The notes under the pieces: model-generated | The model's input: the letters and a program-made list of their open reading frames with translations, nothing else | What the model was told of the DNA's origin: nothing | Database searches by the model: none | Assembly (NCBI GenBank): GCA_900095095.1 | Contig: FMBT01000037.1 | Location: forward strand, 1-49,991 | Direction: 5' to 3' | DNA: 49,991 nt | Source of the DNA: Fragilariopsis cylindrus CCMP1102 | Taxonomy: Eukaryota; Bacillariophyta; Bacillariophyceae; Bacillariales; Bacillariaceae | Made by a program: the position numbers and the translations under genes | Shown: one piece after another, positions 31,597 through 41,586 of the stretch | Layout: every line of letters begins with the position of its first letter | Position numbering within the stretch: the first letter of the stretch is position 1

Positions 31597-33442
31597 ATGC
31601 TAGAACAAATAGAAACAACCGTTTCAACTCTGCCCACAAGGCCAGATCCGTTGCATAAACATACAACGGTTAGCAACACAACGGACTCTCCATCCACTCA
31701 AAAACTTGTAACAATGAAAAACCTGAACTCAAACTTGACCCCAGGACACAAAAGAAAACTAGACGTTTCTAAACCAACAACGCAACACATTGTCGCGACT
31801 AATACGCAACCGATTTTAACACAACAAAATATACTCGATAGTTACACAAATCTACTTTGGTACAACTCACCAGCAATAGCACACAAATTCTATTTCGAAC
31901 AAAACAAAAAGGCAAATTGCACCATAGCGCTTTCAACTCAATCTAGTATGAAGTTTGACATTCCCACTTTCACCGCCCTCGACGATGATACGTACTTCGA
32001 ACTTGCTTCGTTACTCACCCGTAAATGTTGTACCCAGGTCACCAAGGAACACCTCGGGGACGTGGACTACAAGTTAGCCGAGGAACGAGACAACAGAGCT
32101 ACTATCGAACCTGATGCGAAACGCATCAAAAACGAACAGCTCCCCGGCACATTCTATGCCAAGATCGCCAAGGCTATCAGCACCACCAACGTCATGGTCG
32201 TCGCAATGGACATGACACTCCAGCATTACAGAGCACAGGAACACATCAGCAAACTACAAACTGCTAACAGTGAACTCCAGGCTGTCGATCTCACGGACGA
32301 GACCGGCAAGAGTGTCATCGAAACACTTCCGGATCTAGTCGACAAGGGAGTCATCATTCCCGACAAGAAACGTGCAGCAACAGTCGCAACACTTCCGGAA
32401 CACGTCGACAATGGTGTCGTCGTTACCGACAAGAAACGTGCAGCAACAATCACCGTAAATCCGCACTTGCAAGCTTTCGCACTGGGTTAATGGCCGAAGT
32501 ACGGTCAGAAAATGCACGACTAGCCAACAATGTCACTCCGAACGATAAACCTATCGATCAGGCACCTGTCAAAAAGCCCACCGCTAGAAGACGATTGTAT
32601 CAATTGTTCGAGTGGGACGGCCTAGCAACACACAACTTAATCACAGCATTTCAAATGCCCAGGCAATGAAACGTTCAGGACCGTCTTCCCCAACATGAAA
32701 CCGGAGCCACCAATCCTTTCATGCCTACCAAAGGACAACCCGCGAGCATCGTTAGAAACAGCGCTCGCGCTTGTGGGAGCATCCGTACCATCTCATTGGC
32801 TCGACAGGGTATTTCTACCCGACTACACCAAGCATGACACGCCCATCTCGGTCATCTTCAACGAAACAATGCAGCGGAACGATTCGCCTACAAAGATTAC
32901 GACGCAGCAGTAATCGAACATGGTCTCAGTCCAGGCATTGCAGATTGTTTCAAAGGCCAGAATGCTGGCAACTTCGCGGAGAAGGCTGTTTCACAACCAC
33001 CGCTCCTCTCTTGTGCCAAATGGAAATCAAGGGAATCAGGTACAAGCATCAAGGGCAAAGTTACCAATGGCTTATCTACATTCCACATATGAACGTAGTA
33101 ATCTCTTGCAACAACCACAAACCACCCAGCTCCACGTATTAAAGAAGCAGAAAAACGTCTGGATCCTCGGCAAAACACGATCAAAGCATTGACCGAAGAG
33201 GACAGCAGCAGCATCAACAAGCTCCTGGGCAAGTTAGCGTTTCCAGCAAAGATGACAACGCCCAAAACCTCGCTTACACAGCGCAGTCTGGATTCAAAAC
33301 ATCAATTCCAACTTCAACCTTGTCGACGAGTCAACGAAGATTAGAAATGTTTGATATACCGCACCATGGCCAGAGTCGTGCTACCACAATAGCACTCCTG
33401 ACTCAACCATTCCGACATCCATCTACACCGAACAAATCGTAG
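31597..33442 (+). pseudogene. Fourth ORF of the retroelement, unknown function, frame broken about six times
   Basis: The first part (31597-32490, 297 residues from the first ATG) is open. It has a coiled-coil-like stretch and a 22-residue tandem repeat near its end (DNA 32323-32388 and 32389-32454, ending in DKKRAAT). Beyond its stop, protein-like sequence continues in changing frames to a stop at 33440-33442. Examples are QLFEWDGLATHNLITAF, then NETFRTVFPNMKPEPPIL, then a segment with SHWLDRVFLPDY, AAERFAYKDYDAAVIEHG, YQWLIYIPHMNVVISC, RIKEAEKRLDPRQNT, and a tail with RRLEMFDIPHHGQSR. Shifts fall near 32480, 32650, 32865, 33000-33060, 33100-33130 and 33250, of both signs. I see no hydrolase or DNA methyltransferase, the extra domains known in Ngaro and DIRS1/PAT. 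The short ORF at 32490-32665 begins at a TAATG stop/start overlap. Confidence 0.55.
32323..32454 (+). repeat. 66-bp tandem duplication in the fourth ORF
   Basis: Two in-frame copies of a 66-bp unit (22 residues), 32323-32388 and 32389-32454. Both contain ACACTTCCGGA at the start and GACAAGAAACGTGCAGCAACA near the end, with several substitutions between copies. Confidence 0.85.
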
Positions 33443-33767
33443 ACTCCAGGATCACGCCTATACAATCACGACGTATCCAACGAACATCTTGTTAAAGGTT
33501 CTGTACCACAACGAACCAACAATTTAACTATACATATATAAAGAAAAGAGAATAATCAGTAGTTAACTAATAATCGTAACTTTCACCGAAGCTACAACTA
33601 GGTTGCAACACACAATATTTCATTCTCAACTTTCACATTAGCTACACTAATACTAGAGTCTCACTCCCGTGCACATAGCCTGGCCTAACACACCCACGCT
33701 ATGACCGGAAGTCATTTCAACATTCCACACATTTATGGGACTATACCCAACTAAAGTTGGTTTGATG
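33443..33767 (+). other. Retroelement 3' region before B1
   Basis: About 325 bases between the last protein-like sequence and B1. No gene. It contains a TATATAAAG-like string near 33536-33543 whose role is unknown. Confidence 0.5.
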
Positions 33768-34036
33768 GAGGAAGCTCTTTTAGTATCTTTAGTGGCTAGT
33801 GAACCCCGGAACACAAGTGGTCCGGAATACACAATCCACCAAAAATAGGTCACATCAGTTCAGTCCCGAGTTAGCCACGACTGACAACAATCAACCTCTT
33901 TTGACGAAACTATATACACTTAGATAGATCCAGAAAAACGTGTTCAACAAAACCGAGGTAAGCCAGAAGAATGATTCACAATAATTACTTTAGTCGCATA
34001 GCAACTCCGGCTAAATTTAGTGCAACTAAATTTAGT
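33768..34036 (+). repeat. Retroelement B repeat, internal copy (B1)
   Basis: 269 bp, identical to 34236-34504. It ends in two copies of the palindrome CTAAATTTAG separated by TGCAA, then T. Its last three bases (AGT) are shared with the start of A2. Confidence 0.95.
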
Positions 34037-34214
34037 CAAGGAGTGTTAAAGCTGTAAAAAGGAATCAAGCGATTTATTTTTATACAACGCGCGCGCTAGT
34101 AGAAAAATCAAAGTCCAGAAGAGAAATCTATTCTGGACTCATTCTTTTGGAAACATCGTGTTTTGTTGTGAGGCAGCTCCGGAGCTGACGTGACCGCTGA
34201 AAGCGCTTCTTCTT
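34034..34214 (+). repeat. Retroelement A repeat, internal copy (A2)
   Basis: 181 bp, identical to A1 at 24182-24362. It directly follows B1 with a 3-bp AGT overlap, so B1-A2 reproduces the junction expected when the element ends are joined in a circle. Confidence 0.95.
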
Positions 34215-34235
34215 CCACAACCATCCTCACTCCTA

Positions 34236-34504
34236 GAGGAAGCTCTTTTAGTATCTTTAGTGGCTAGTGAACCCCGGAACACAAGTGGTCCGGAATACAC
34301 AATCCACCAAAAATAGGTCACATCAGTTCAGTCCCGAGTTAGCCACGACTGACAACAATCAACCTCTTTTGACGAAACTATATACACTTAGATAGATCCA
34401 GAAAAACGTGTTCAACAAAACCGAGGTAAGCCAGAAGAATGATTCACAATAATTACTTTAGTCGCATAGCAACTCCGGCTAAATTTAGTGCAACTAAATT
34501 TAGT
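34236..34504 (+). repeat. Retroelement B repeat, right terminal copy (B2)
   Basis: 269 bp, identical to B1. It is separated from A2 by 21 bp and ends at the right terminus, 77 bp before the stop codon of the methyltransferase gene. Confidence 0.95.
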
Positions 34505-34581
34505 TGGAATTCTACCGGTCGCCACCCACATACATTCGAAAACAAGAAGAACAATACATTATTATTTTATTCTTCTATTTT

Positions 34582-36285
34582 TTATTCTATATATCCAACC
34601 ACTGTCCGTTCTCCACTTCTATTAGAAAACAAATGAAATGTCTCTACACCAACCACATTGACAAACGATGTACTGCGCAGTTTATCAACAACTTTCTCAA
34701 CCTGTGAATCAAATGCACCCTTTGAATGTCCCATTACACATTTCAACGTCAGAACAAAGAATGCATTGGGTGCCAATAATCCTTTCTCCTTAGCCATCAG
34801 TAGCTGATCAACTTGTTCCACCATCTCATGAAGACACATATCACTAACCCAAATCTTGACTTGACCCGCAGCAGCCTCTTCCTTCTGTAGTAGTATTGGC
34901 AATGCATCTTGAATTTTCATTTGCATATGACGTGTCTCTTCTAACTTTGCGACAGATGGTGCTAATGAGCCAGGATCAACACTGTATACTTTTGGACAAT
35001 GGAAATGCTCTACCAGATACTTGGTCCAGCCTCCCGGGGCAGAACCGCAATCCAAGGCTATTGATTCGTACAAGTCTTGATCTATTGTACCAAGGCTAGC
35101 CTCGTACGTTTCTTTTGCCTCCTTCAGTTTATAGTAGGCTCGGGAGACATCGTCTCCACTACTATCATCAACAAAAATATCCTTTGTATCAATCACGTCC
35201 AATTCCAATGACGCTGTTGATATACCAATCATATAAAGTCTATTGTCTTCTTGAAGTTGCTGCTCTTCCCATCCCCGTCCCCTGTATTGATACACTTCAA
35301 CCACTGAAATCATATGACTAAATCCCTTAGGAGAAATCGTAAAGTGTTGCGAATCGTCCTCATTTATGATACCATCAAATGATTGAAGAAGGCGAGATTG
35401 ATGTTTTGGCGGAAAAGCTTGCACCCGAAGCGAGCTCACATCTTTGTTTTGAGATGAAATATCAAAAAGATTCTTTGCGATATTGTTACATCCCTCTTCT
35501 GTTGCTAGGTTTCCCTCTTTTAACCCTGGCTGTACAATATATGACTTGTTGATGGCTCTTGCCAAAAGTGGATCCGTGTTCAGAATTCTTGATAATTGGC
35601 TTGGATTGTCACAAGATAGGAATAGTATGGACATATTTCTGCTATTGGCGGCGTTGGTCGATCCAACGACCCTGCAAGAATTATCAGATGCTGTGTCCCC
35701 CCTTGGATGATTGTTGTTCTGACTATTATTCCACCGATGAAAATACTCCACCAACCGATCAAGATGTGTCGACTGCACCTGCAAAATCAAATTAGTCTCT
35801 ATACTAAACTCCTCAATTTGTGTTCTACCTTCAAGTTCCTTTGCACGTGCTGTATTACTCCTCTGTCTAGTCTCTTTTGGCATGGCATACTGAACCTCAT
35901 TATACACACTAACATCAGCATCAGTTTCAGTTGATGGCTTTGGCGCTTCAATTGCTCGTTGGGCAGAGTCAATATCATCAAACGTAACAAAGCAGTAGGG
36001 CAATCGCCTTCTCTTCTCCGTTGCTTCATCTTGTCCAATGATAAGAATGTTCTGGACTGTTCCAAATTCAGAAAATGTAGCTTTGATGCTTTCTTCGGTG
36101 CATGTATGGGAGATACCGCCGACAAATACTCGAGAGGATGGCGTCGTTGTGATTTTGCGATTGATGGATGATAGTGTAGATGCTAGACTATTACCTGCTA
36201 GTGATTCAGCGAATCGATGATTGCATGATAGCGATAGGAGTATTGCAACGGATACTTTTATTGTGGATAGAGAAATGAGAGCCAT
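34582..36285 (-). CDS. RRM plus FtsJ/RrmJ-type 2'-O-ribose methyltransferase fusion protein
   Basis: A 567-residue protein. Residues ~1-30 are a hydrophobic N-terminus that could be a signal or organelle-targeting sequence. An RRM follows at about 50-130: RNP2-like VFVGGIS and RNP1-like YCFVTFDD. A long linker precedes a C-terminal Rossmann methyltransferase: AYYKLKEA (first catalytic Lys), ALDCGSAPGGWTKYL (SAM-binding loop), VYSVDPG, VSDMC (catalytic Asp), LTLKC (second Lys) and SGERTVVG (Glu). The K-D-K-E tetrad of the RrmJ/FtsJ/RlmM family therefore looks complete. It probably methylates an rRNA ribose, perhaps in an organelle. An RRM fused to this domain is uncommon to my knowledge. The retroelement lies just beyond its 3' end, probably in or next to the 3' UTR. 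Confidence 0.85.
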   Translation of the reverse strand: MALISLSTIKVSVAILLSLSCNHRFAESLAGNSLASTLSSINRKITTTPSSRVFVGGISHTCTEESIKATFSEFGTVQNILIIGQDEATEKRRRLPYCFVTFDDIDSAQRAIEAPKPSTETDADVSVYNEVQYAMPKETRQRSNTARAKELEGRTQIEEFSIETNLILQVQSTHLDRLVEYFHRWNNSQNNNHPRGDTASDNSCRVVGSTNAANSRNMSILFLSCDNPSQLSRILNTDPLLARAINKSYIVQPGLKEGNLATEEGCNNIAKNLFDISSQNKDVSSLRVQAFPPKHQSRLLQSFDGIINEDDSQHFTISPKGFSHMISVVEVYQYRGRGWEEQQLQEDNRLYMIGISTASLELDVIDTKDIFVDDSSGDDVSRAYYKLKEAKETYEASLGTIDQDLYESIALDCGSAPGGWTKYLVEHFHCPKVYSVDPGSLAPSVAKLEETRHMQMKIQDALPILLQKEEAAAGQVKIWVSDMCLHEMVEQVDQLLMAKEKGLLAPNAFFVLTLKCVMGHSKGAFDSQVEKVVDKLRSTSFVNVVGVETFHLFSNRSGERTVVGYIE

Positions 36286-37565
36286 GTTGTAGTGCTTGTA
36301 TGAGATATAGAGTATCGATGATGGAGGCTACTACTAGCTAGCTAGCTACTGTACTAACGTTAGCAGGCGATTATAATGTTCCGCATGTGAATGTTGTGCA
36401 TATTATTCATTATTTTCTGCACACTGCACAATTCTTAATTCAAAGTTTTATCTGTGAATGTTTATGGTTCTCGTGCGTCGTTCTCTCTTGATCTCGATTC
36501 GTGATCTAACTCTACATGACTGTACATAATAATGCTAATGCAAAGAATAGTAACCAAAACCACCATATCTAACTTATTGCAACAGCAACAACCATACATA
36601 GTTTAGATATGAAGTATGATAGCAGTACCAATGATAAGCTTCTCTCAGCTAATTTGTTGTTCGCAGGATGGGGCTGCCCATTATTATTGAGCTCCTCTCC
36701 TCCGCCTCCTGAACCCCCCTCGTAAAATATACCCCCTTAAATTGTTTTGTCATTATTGATCTTCCTTCTCGCAAAAATGAGCCTATAGTGTACCAGCAAT
36801 ATGTATATTTCATAGATACGTGTGTCATCTTTAGGCATGAGAGCAGCTTTAATGATGGCCCGGTGTACCTTAATCAAGAGATTGCTTCTTTTTCTGTTCT
36901 GCTGCTGCTAGCTGCTGCTGCTGTGCACAACGGCACATCTCCAACTTTTTAAGGACATACAGTTTGATAGTGTGAGATTGAAGTAAGAGTTCATGGCATG
37001 ATATATCAGGTTGTGGCAAAGGAATCTAATTCCAACCCTGATTGACATGACATTGCTTGCACACAGACTTTGAAGAAGACCTCTACTACAAATATTACTA
37101 TCTAATGATAGTCCGCGAATTGCTCACACAATATCAAAAAAACACAACGCTGCTAACGTTAACTTACTATCTCAACTACAAGTATGGAATGAAAGAATCT
37201 GAAACGGAAAAGGGCTCATATAATTGCTCGCACCACTTTACCTTCGCGTTCACTTGATTCGGCGTCAAATTCACGTAGCTCCGATTTTAAGGGTTATAGA
37301 GGCTTTAGTGCGTAAGTTTGCGTTCGCTGGAGGAAGTACCTTCTTTAGTGATAATAATTACACCGGGTAGAGAAAACTGAATGGATACTATATTATGATC
37401 TATGACTTCATTATTTATTTTGTCATTCATTATTTATTGATACTAGTAACCCCATATCGACTAAGTTACTGTATGTCATACTTGTAAATCAAGAATAGAA
37501 CGAATAACGCAGCATCAGCAGCCGTGAATAAAGAGACTACAACAAAAAAGGTAACAACAACGACG
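36286..37565. other. divergent intergenic region with dispersed repeat copy
   Basis: It carries the promoter of the methyltransferase gene (minus) and of the glycosyltransferase gene (plus). It contains short CTAG/AGCT runs (near 36333-36347), a CTG/GCT-rich tract (36898-36922) and repeat copy 37106-37245. A small open frame at 37057-37257 overlaps that repeat and is not supported as a gene. Confidence 0.5.
37106..37245 (+). repeat. Dispersed repeat, copy 1
   Basis: About 140 bp nearly identical to 40104-40225. The shared start is TGATAGTCCGCGAATTGCTC and the shared end is CACTTTAC. This copy contains about 18 extra bases near 37173-37190. Both copies have the same orientation and flank the glycosyltransferase gene. 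No terminal inverted repeat or ORF was recognised. Confidence 0.9.
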
Positions 37566-39670
37566 ATGACGACAATCCTTCAACAACGAAACGAAGCAAC
37601 ATCCATATACAATCGTTTTCGTCGTCGTTCATCGAAAACAAAACATACATTCATCACATTCATATTCCTACTATTTATTATTCTTCCTTTGTTCCAAAAT
37701 TTAAATTTACTTTCATCATTTAATAATAATGATCCAAATATTAATTCAGATGTTTATTCAAACTTACCACAACTATCATCACAATTAGTATCAAAGAATC
37801 AAGGAGTGCAGGTACAAGATCGAGACATACTTCTACAGGAATATCTTATACAAAACGACAATACTACTACTAACAAACAACGAGTTCCACGAAAACAAAC
37901 AAGTAATAATTCAAATACTTATTCAGACTTACCACAACTGACATCACAATTATCATCGAAGAAGAATCAAGTAGTACAGGTACAAGATCGAGACATACTT
38001 CAACAAGGGTATCCCACACATAACGACAATACTATTACTACAAAACAACGGCTTCCACGAAAAAACACAAATGTCTTTATCTTAAATTCAGATATATGTT
38101 GTGATATAATCACGACAAACACCATGACAGGAAAAAAAGAAAGTAATTGGTTGTCCAATGCAGGATGTAATCATTTATTAATAGATGGAATAGCTAGATC
38201 AGATATATTAAATCGTACGTTTGATGTCCATGAAGAAGATGCCGTATGGGTCTATATGATATTTCATGAATATCCACTGCCGGCAATCAAACAACGGATC
38301 GAAGAAAGTATAGTCGAACGAAAGAAACGAAAAAGAATCGAGCATTAGATACTACTCCTAACCTAACATCAGACATAGATATAGATATCAATATTGATAA
38401 TATATCAATACCATCATGGGAAATATATTTAATTGATGAAAGTGATAGTGGTTACGTCAATCAACCAAAACACAAAGGGAACAATCAAATAGAGTTGTTA
38501 CTAGGTATTAGTTCACTGTTATCATCGTTGGATGATACTAATCATATAAATCGCAATCATAGTGGTACAACAAGTACTACTAATCATACAGATAATGGTA
38601 ATAATAATAGTGGTAAAAGTCTCTATAATCATACTCATCATCGTCGTCATATACATATGACAACACGAAAAATGGTGGAAAGAAGATATATTCGATTTGA
38701 AGATGATGAATTTTTGAAGAGTGATTATTTTCAAAAAAATAAGAATCAAATTCTCAAAGGTATATATCCTCCTGGGAAAAATACAACTATAAATACAACA
38801 TGGCCCATTGTTAATGCCACCATTCCTTTCAATCGATTAGGTACGAAAATAAATTGGACCGAACCACAACAAACCAAACATATTTATGGTGGTAAACCAC
38901 GTCAATTTAGATATTTCGTGAGAAGTGATATCATTGATTGGATAGAAACATCATTGAATGGGACATTGTATCCTGATCTTGATAATAATCATAATCAACA
39001 ACAATATCTTGATTTGGTATATGATCAAAATCGTACATTGGCAGATGTAGCTCATTTTACGTATCGTAAGGAAACAATAGAATTACGTGGTCATGTCAAT
39101 ATGTATTTACAACAAATGGAAAAAGAATGGGAAATAGAGCAACAAGAAATTCAACAACAAAGAAATGACAGTAGCTATTCCAACAACAAAAACAAGAGCA
39201 AACACAACAAGGAAATGATAACCCTAATGACATCAACCACTACCTCGACTAGTTTTACAGTAACTCCACACCAAAAATTCTTCTTAGGGATTGTGGGGGG
39301 TAAGGGACGATCCGGTCGTCGATCAGTCCAAAGTCAATATTGTTATCAACTCCTCAAAAGTAAAATTATTGTGGTCGGACAACGATTGAAATGGGAAGAT
39401 CATTGGAGATTGATGGAAGCACTTGCGTTGGGTGGATTAGTCTTTACCGATCCCTCTGTGGGTGATTTGCCATTTGGTTTGGTGGAGGGATATTCTATTA
39501 TTGTGTATCATTCACTTGCCGAATTAAAAACAAAAATACAGTATTATTTACATCCCTCCAATGAAAAGGAACGATTGCAAATTGCCTATCGTGGACATCA
39601 TGCAGCTATTGACTATCATCGGAGTTATCAAGTATTAGAACGAATTATATTTGAAGAATATCCAATTTGA
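37566..39670 (+). CDS. Type II membrane glycosyltransferase, frame broken once
   Basis: The first ATG in frame is 37566. It gives a short basic cytoplasmic tail, a transmembrane anchor (HTFITFIFLLFIILPLF), and a disordered stem with a ~50-residue tandem duplication (listed separately). The frame stops at 38348, but coding continues one frame over from about 38336 through WEIYLIDESDSG to the stop at 39670. One more A in the A5 run 38330-38334 would join them, giving about 701 residues. The C-terminal region (CYQLLKSKIIVVGQRLKWED, RLMEALALGGLVFTD, PFGLVEGYSIIVYHS, then a final HH/DYHRSYQ helix) resembles the nucleotide-sugar-binding half of CgeB/Glyco_trans_1_2-type and exostosin-like transferases. 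A Golgi location is inferred from the topology. Donor and acceptor are unknown. Confidence 0.75.
37746..38063 (+). repeat. In-frame tandem duplication in the glycosyltransferase stem
   Basis: Copies at about 37746-37895 and 37914-38063 encode ~50-residue units. Shared motifs are NLPQL/DLPQL, VQVQDRDIL, NDNT and a final PRK. DNA is clearly alike, including GTACAAGATCGAGACATACT in both. Confidence 0.9.
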
Positions 39671-40451
39671 TGAGATAAAATAAAATACGAAAATAAAATA
39701 TAGGTATTAATACTACCTAGCTAGTAGCTAGTATGAATAAAAGGAATAATACTAACACTGCTAATTACGATTGCTATACATACTACCATACTTTCATACC
39801 ATATATAATACCTTACCAAACTAGAATTACAGTATATATATACATATTTACTCATTAATGAACAATAAAGAAAACAAAACATATTTGCATATGTACAGTA
39901 CACTACTTCAATATACGAACACATATACTAATATTATATTATAATATGGTGCATGATCTATATTATGTACAGTGTACTTGTAGACTAAGTATGAAACGAT
40001 AGTACAATTATATTGAGGCACATTACAGTATATTAGATGTAGTATTACTATTTGAATATCCACATCCTCTATTTTTAATATTAGTCGGTTAACAAATTAG
40101 TAGTGATAGTCCGCGAATTGCTCACACAATATCAAAAAAACACAACGCTGCTAACGTTAACTTACTATCTGAAAGAATCTGAAACGGAAAAGGGCATATA
40201 TTATTGCTCGCGCCACTTTACGTTCAGTATGACTCATTGTAAATAATGAGAGCATATGCGTTGTACTTCACATAATTTGGCCGCGGTAATCCGATCTGTG
40301 TATCTCATTCATTTTCTATCATCTACTAGCTTCTAGTAGCTACATCTATTCCTCTAAGATAATATTGCTTGTTATTATGCAATACATTGTAACGACGAAC
40401 ATGGGCATCCCTCATGTATAAGATCACAATTCTCTATCACCAACAGTAATC
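39671..40451. other. intergenic spacer with dispersed repeat copy
   Basis: AT-rich, with many TACAGTA/TATATA strings. It contains repeat copy 40104-40225 and then the promoter of the C2-like gene. No supported gene. Confidence 0.55.
40104..40225 (+). repeat. Dispersed repeat, copy 2
   Basis: About 122 bp nearly identical to 37106-37245, lacking an internal 18-base segment and with a few substitutions towards the 3' end. Confidence 0.9.
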
Positions 40452-41586
40452 ATGACATTAAAAAGGAATGTTACGGAGATGGATACCTGTATTGAGTTAA
40501 CACTTCAAAGTATCCGTGGCCTCAGATATGGCAACGGTAACGGCAATAGCAAGGATGATATGTCAGGGATCAAAGCATACGTGTCTTTTTCTGGATCGGT
40601 GCCAAATATGAAAGTCTCATCTTTTGCAATGTGTCCAAAGCGTGAGAGCTTGGTTGTTGAATCAAATACACCTGAACTAGATGAAGAAGCCAGATCGAAT
40701 CCAGCAAAGAAAAAAGTCATCAGTATTACGTTTAACAATCGTTTAGAAGAAAAGGGGACGAGTCAACGCCTGCCATCAGGTAACTCAGTTTCTTCTGAAA
40801 CTTCAAGCATCTCATATCAACCACATTTACAATTCGATCTTCAAAAAGTAAATAAAGTAGATAAACAAAGAAGCGAGACCGAGGCCGAGGCCCAACACGC
40901 ATCTAATTCTCGGCATAATAAAATCATAAAGTTATATATTACAATCAGATCAGTCGACGGAAGTATTCGTTCTGAAGGGATAGCAGATCTAATGGTCTCT
41001 TACAGTAACATTATAGGTCTTCCTTTGACCCTGGATCTTCCCGTCAAGAAAAAATCCTATAAGAACTCTGAACAACCACAGATTTACTTCGAAGAGGATG
41101 CATACATTCGCGTCCATCTCAATTGCATCCTGAAGCGCCTAGATGGCTTGCCTTCTATAAGCAACGCTTTGCAAGAATTAGTTTTTTCTGATCAGGCTGA
41201 CGAGATTCAACCTGAAGGTATGGTGAAAAAGATTCACGAGGAAGAAGAATTGGAAAAAGCGCGTGTCAAAGCTATCAAAGTTAACTTAATCAAGGAGGGA
41301 AACGGCACTAAACGTTTCAGTTGCAACGGACCAGTAAATATCAAGCATTCTTTTATGGCATTCCTTGATGGAATAAGAGGATTGAGAACGAAGTGTGTGG
41401 ATCCGGAGGAGGAACTACTATTCACAAGTATCACAATGACATCCACCATCGATACGAGAGATTCCTTAGGAAGGTAAAAGATTTTGTATATTTCTAATCT
41501 TGAGATTGCATGTTATCCAAATTATCACCAGCAATCGACAGTTATATCCTCCTCCTTCTCCCCCCGATCAAAAGATGTTGCATTGA
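40452..41586 (+). CDS. C2-like (NT-C2-type) protein of unknown function, possible short second exon
   Basis: The open frame 40452-41477 encodes 341 residues. The N-terminal ~210 residues look like a C2-type beta-sandwich of the NT-C2 kind: CIELTLQSIRGLR, KAYVSFSGS, then after a low-complexity loop IIKLYITIRSVDGSIRSEG, GLPLTLDLPV and YIRVHLNCILK. Such domains bind membranes or partner proteins, often without calcium. A charged helix (EEEELEKARVKAI) and a basic C-terminal region follow. A GT-AG intron at 41474-41531 (58 nt, phase 2) would replace the immediate stop with an exon ending at 41586 that encodes a Pro-rich tail (LYPPPSPPDQK); the splice is plausible but unproven. No enzyme motif is seen. 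Confidence 0.6.

Larger units (their letters stand above)
24182..34504 (+). mobile_element. DIRS-order tyrosine-recombinase retroelement with split direct repeats (PAT/Ngaro-like layout)
   Basis: The element is 10,323 bp with the arrangement A1 (24182-24362), ORFs, B1 (33768-34036), A2 (34034-34214), 21-bp spacer, B2 (34236-34504). A1 and A2 are identical, as are B1 and B2. This split direct repeat layout is known for PAT and Ngaro elements and differs from the inverted repeats of DIRS1. Coding order is Gag-like, RT/RNase H, tyrosine recombinase, then a fourth ORF. No integrase (DDE) or protease was seen, as expected for the order. The element begins and ends with AGT, and B1 overlaps A2 by the same AGT, so the pre-insertion site can be read as one AGT between the flanks. 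Base composition is more GC- and C-rich than in the host spacers. Confidence 0.93.

Noticed and set aside
34505..34530. GAATTC then ACCGGTCGCCACC next to the element's right end, similar to a cloning-vector linker
   Set aside because: The match is very short, followed at once by ordinary AT-rich host sequence and the methyltransferase gene; chance is likely. Worth a read check only if vector contamination is suspected.
37057..37257. 66-residue open frame overlapping repeat copy 1
   Set aside because: The second repeat copy lacks an internal 18-base segment and the frame has no features; it is repeat sequence rather than a gene.
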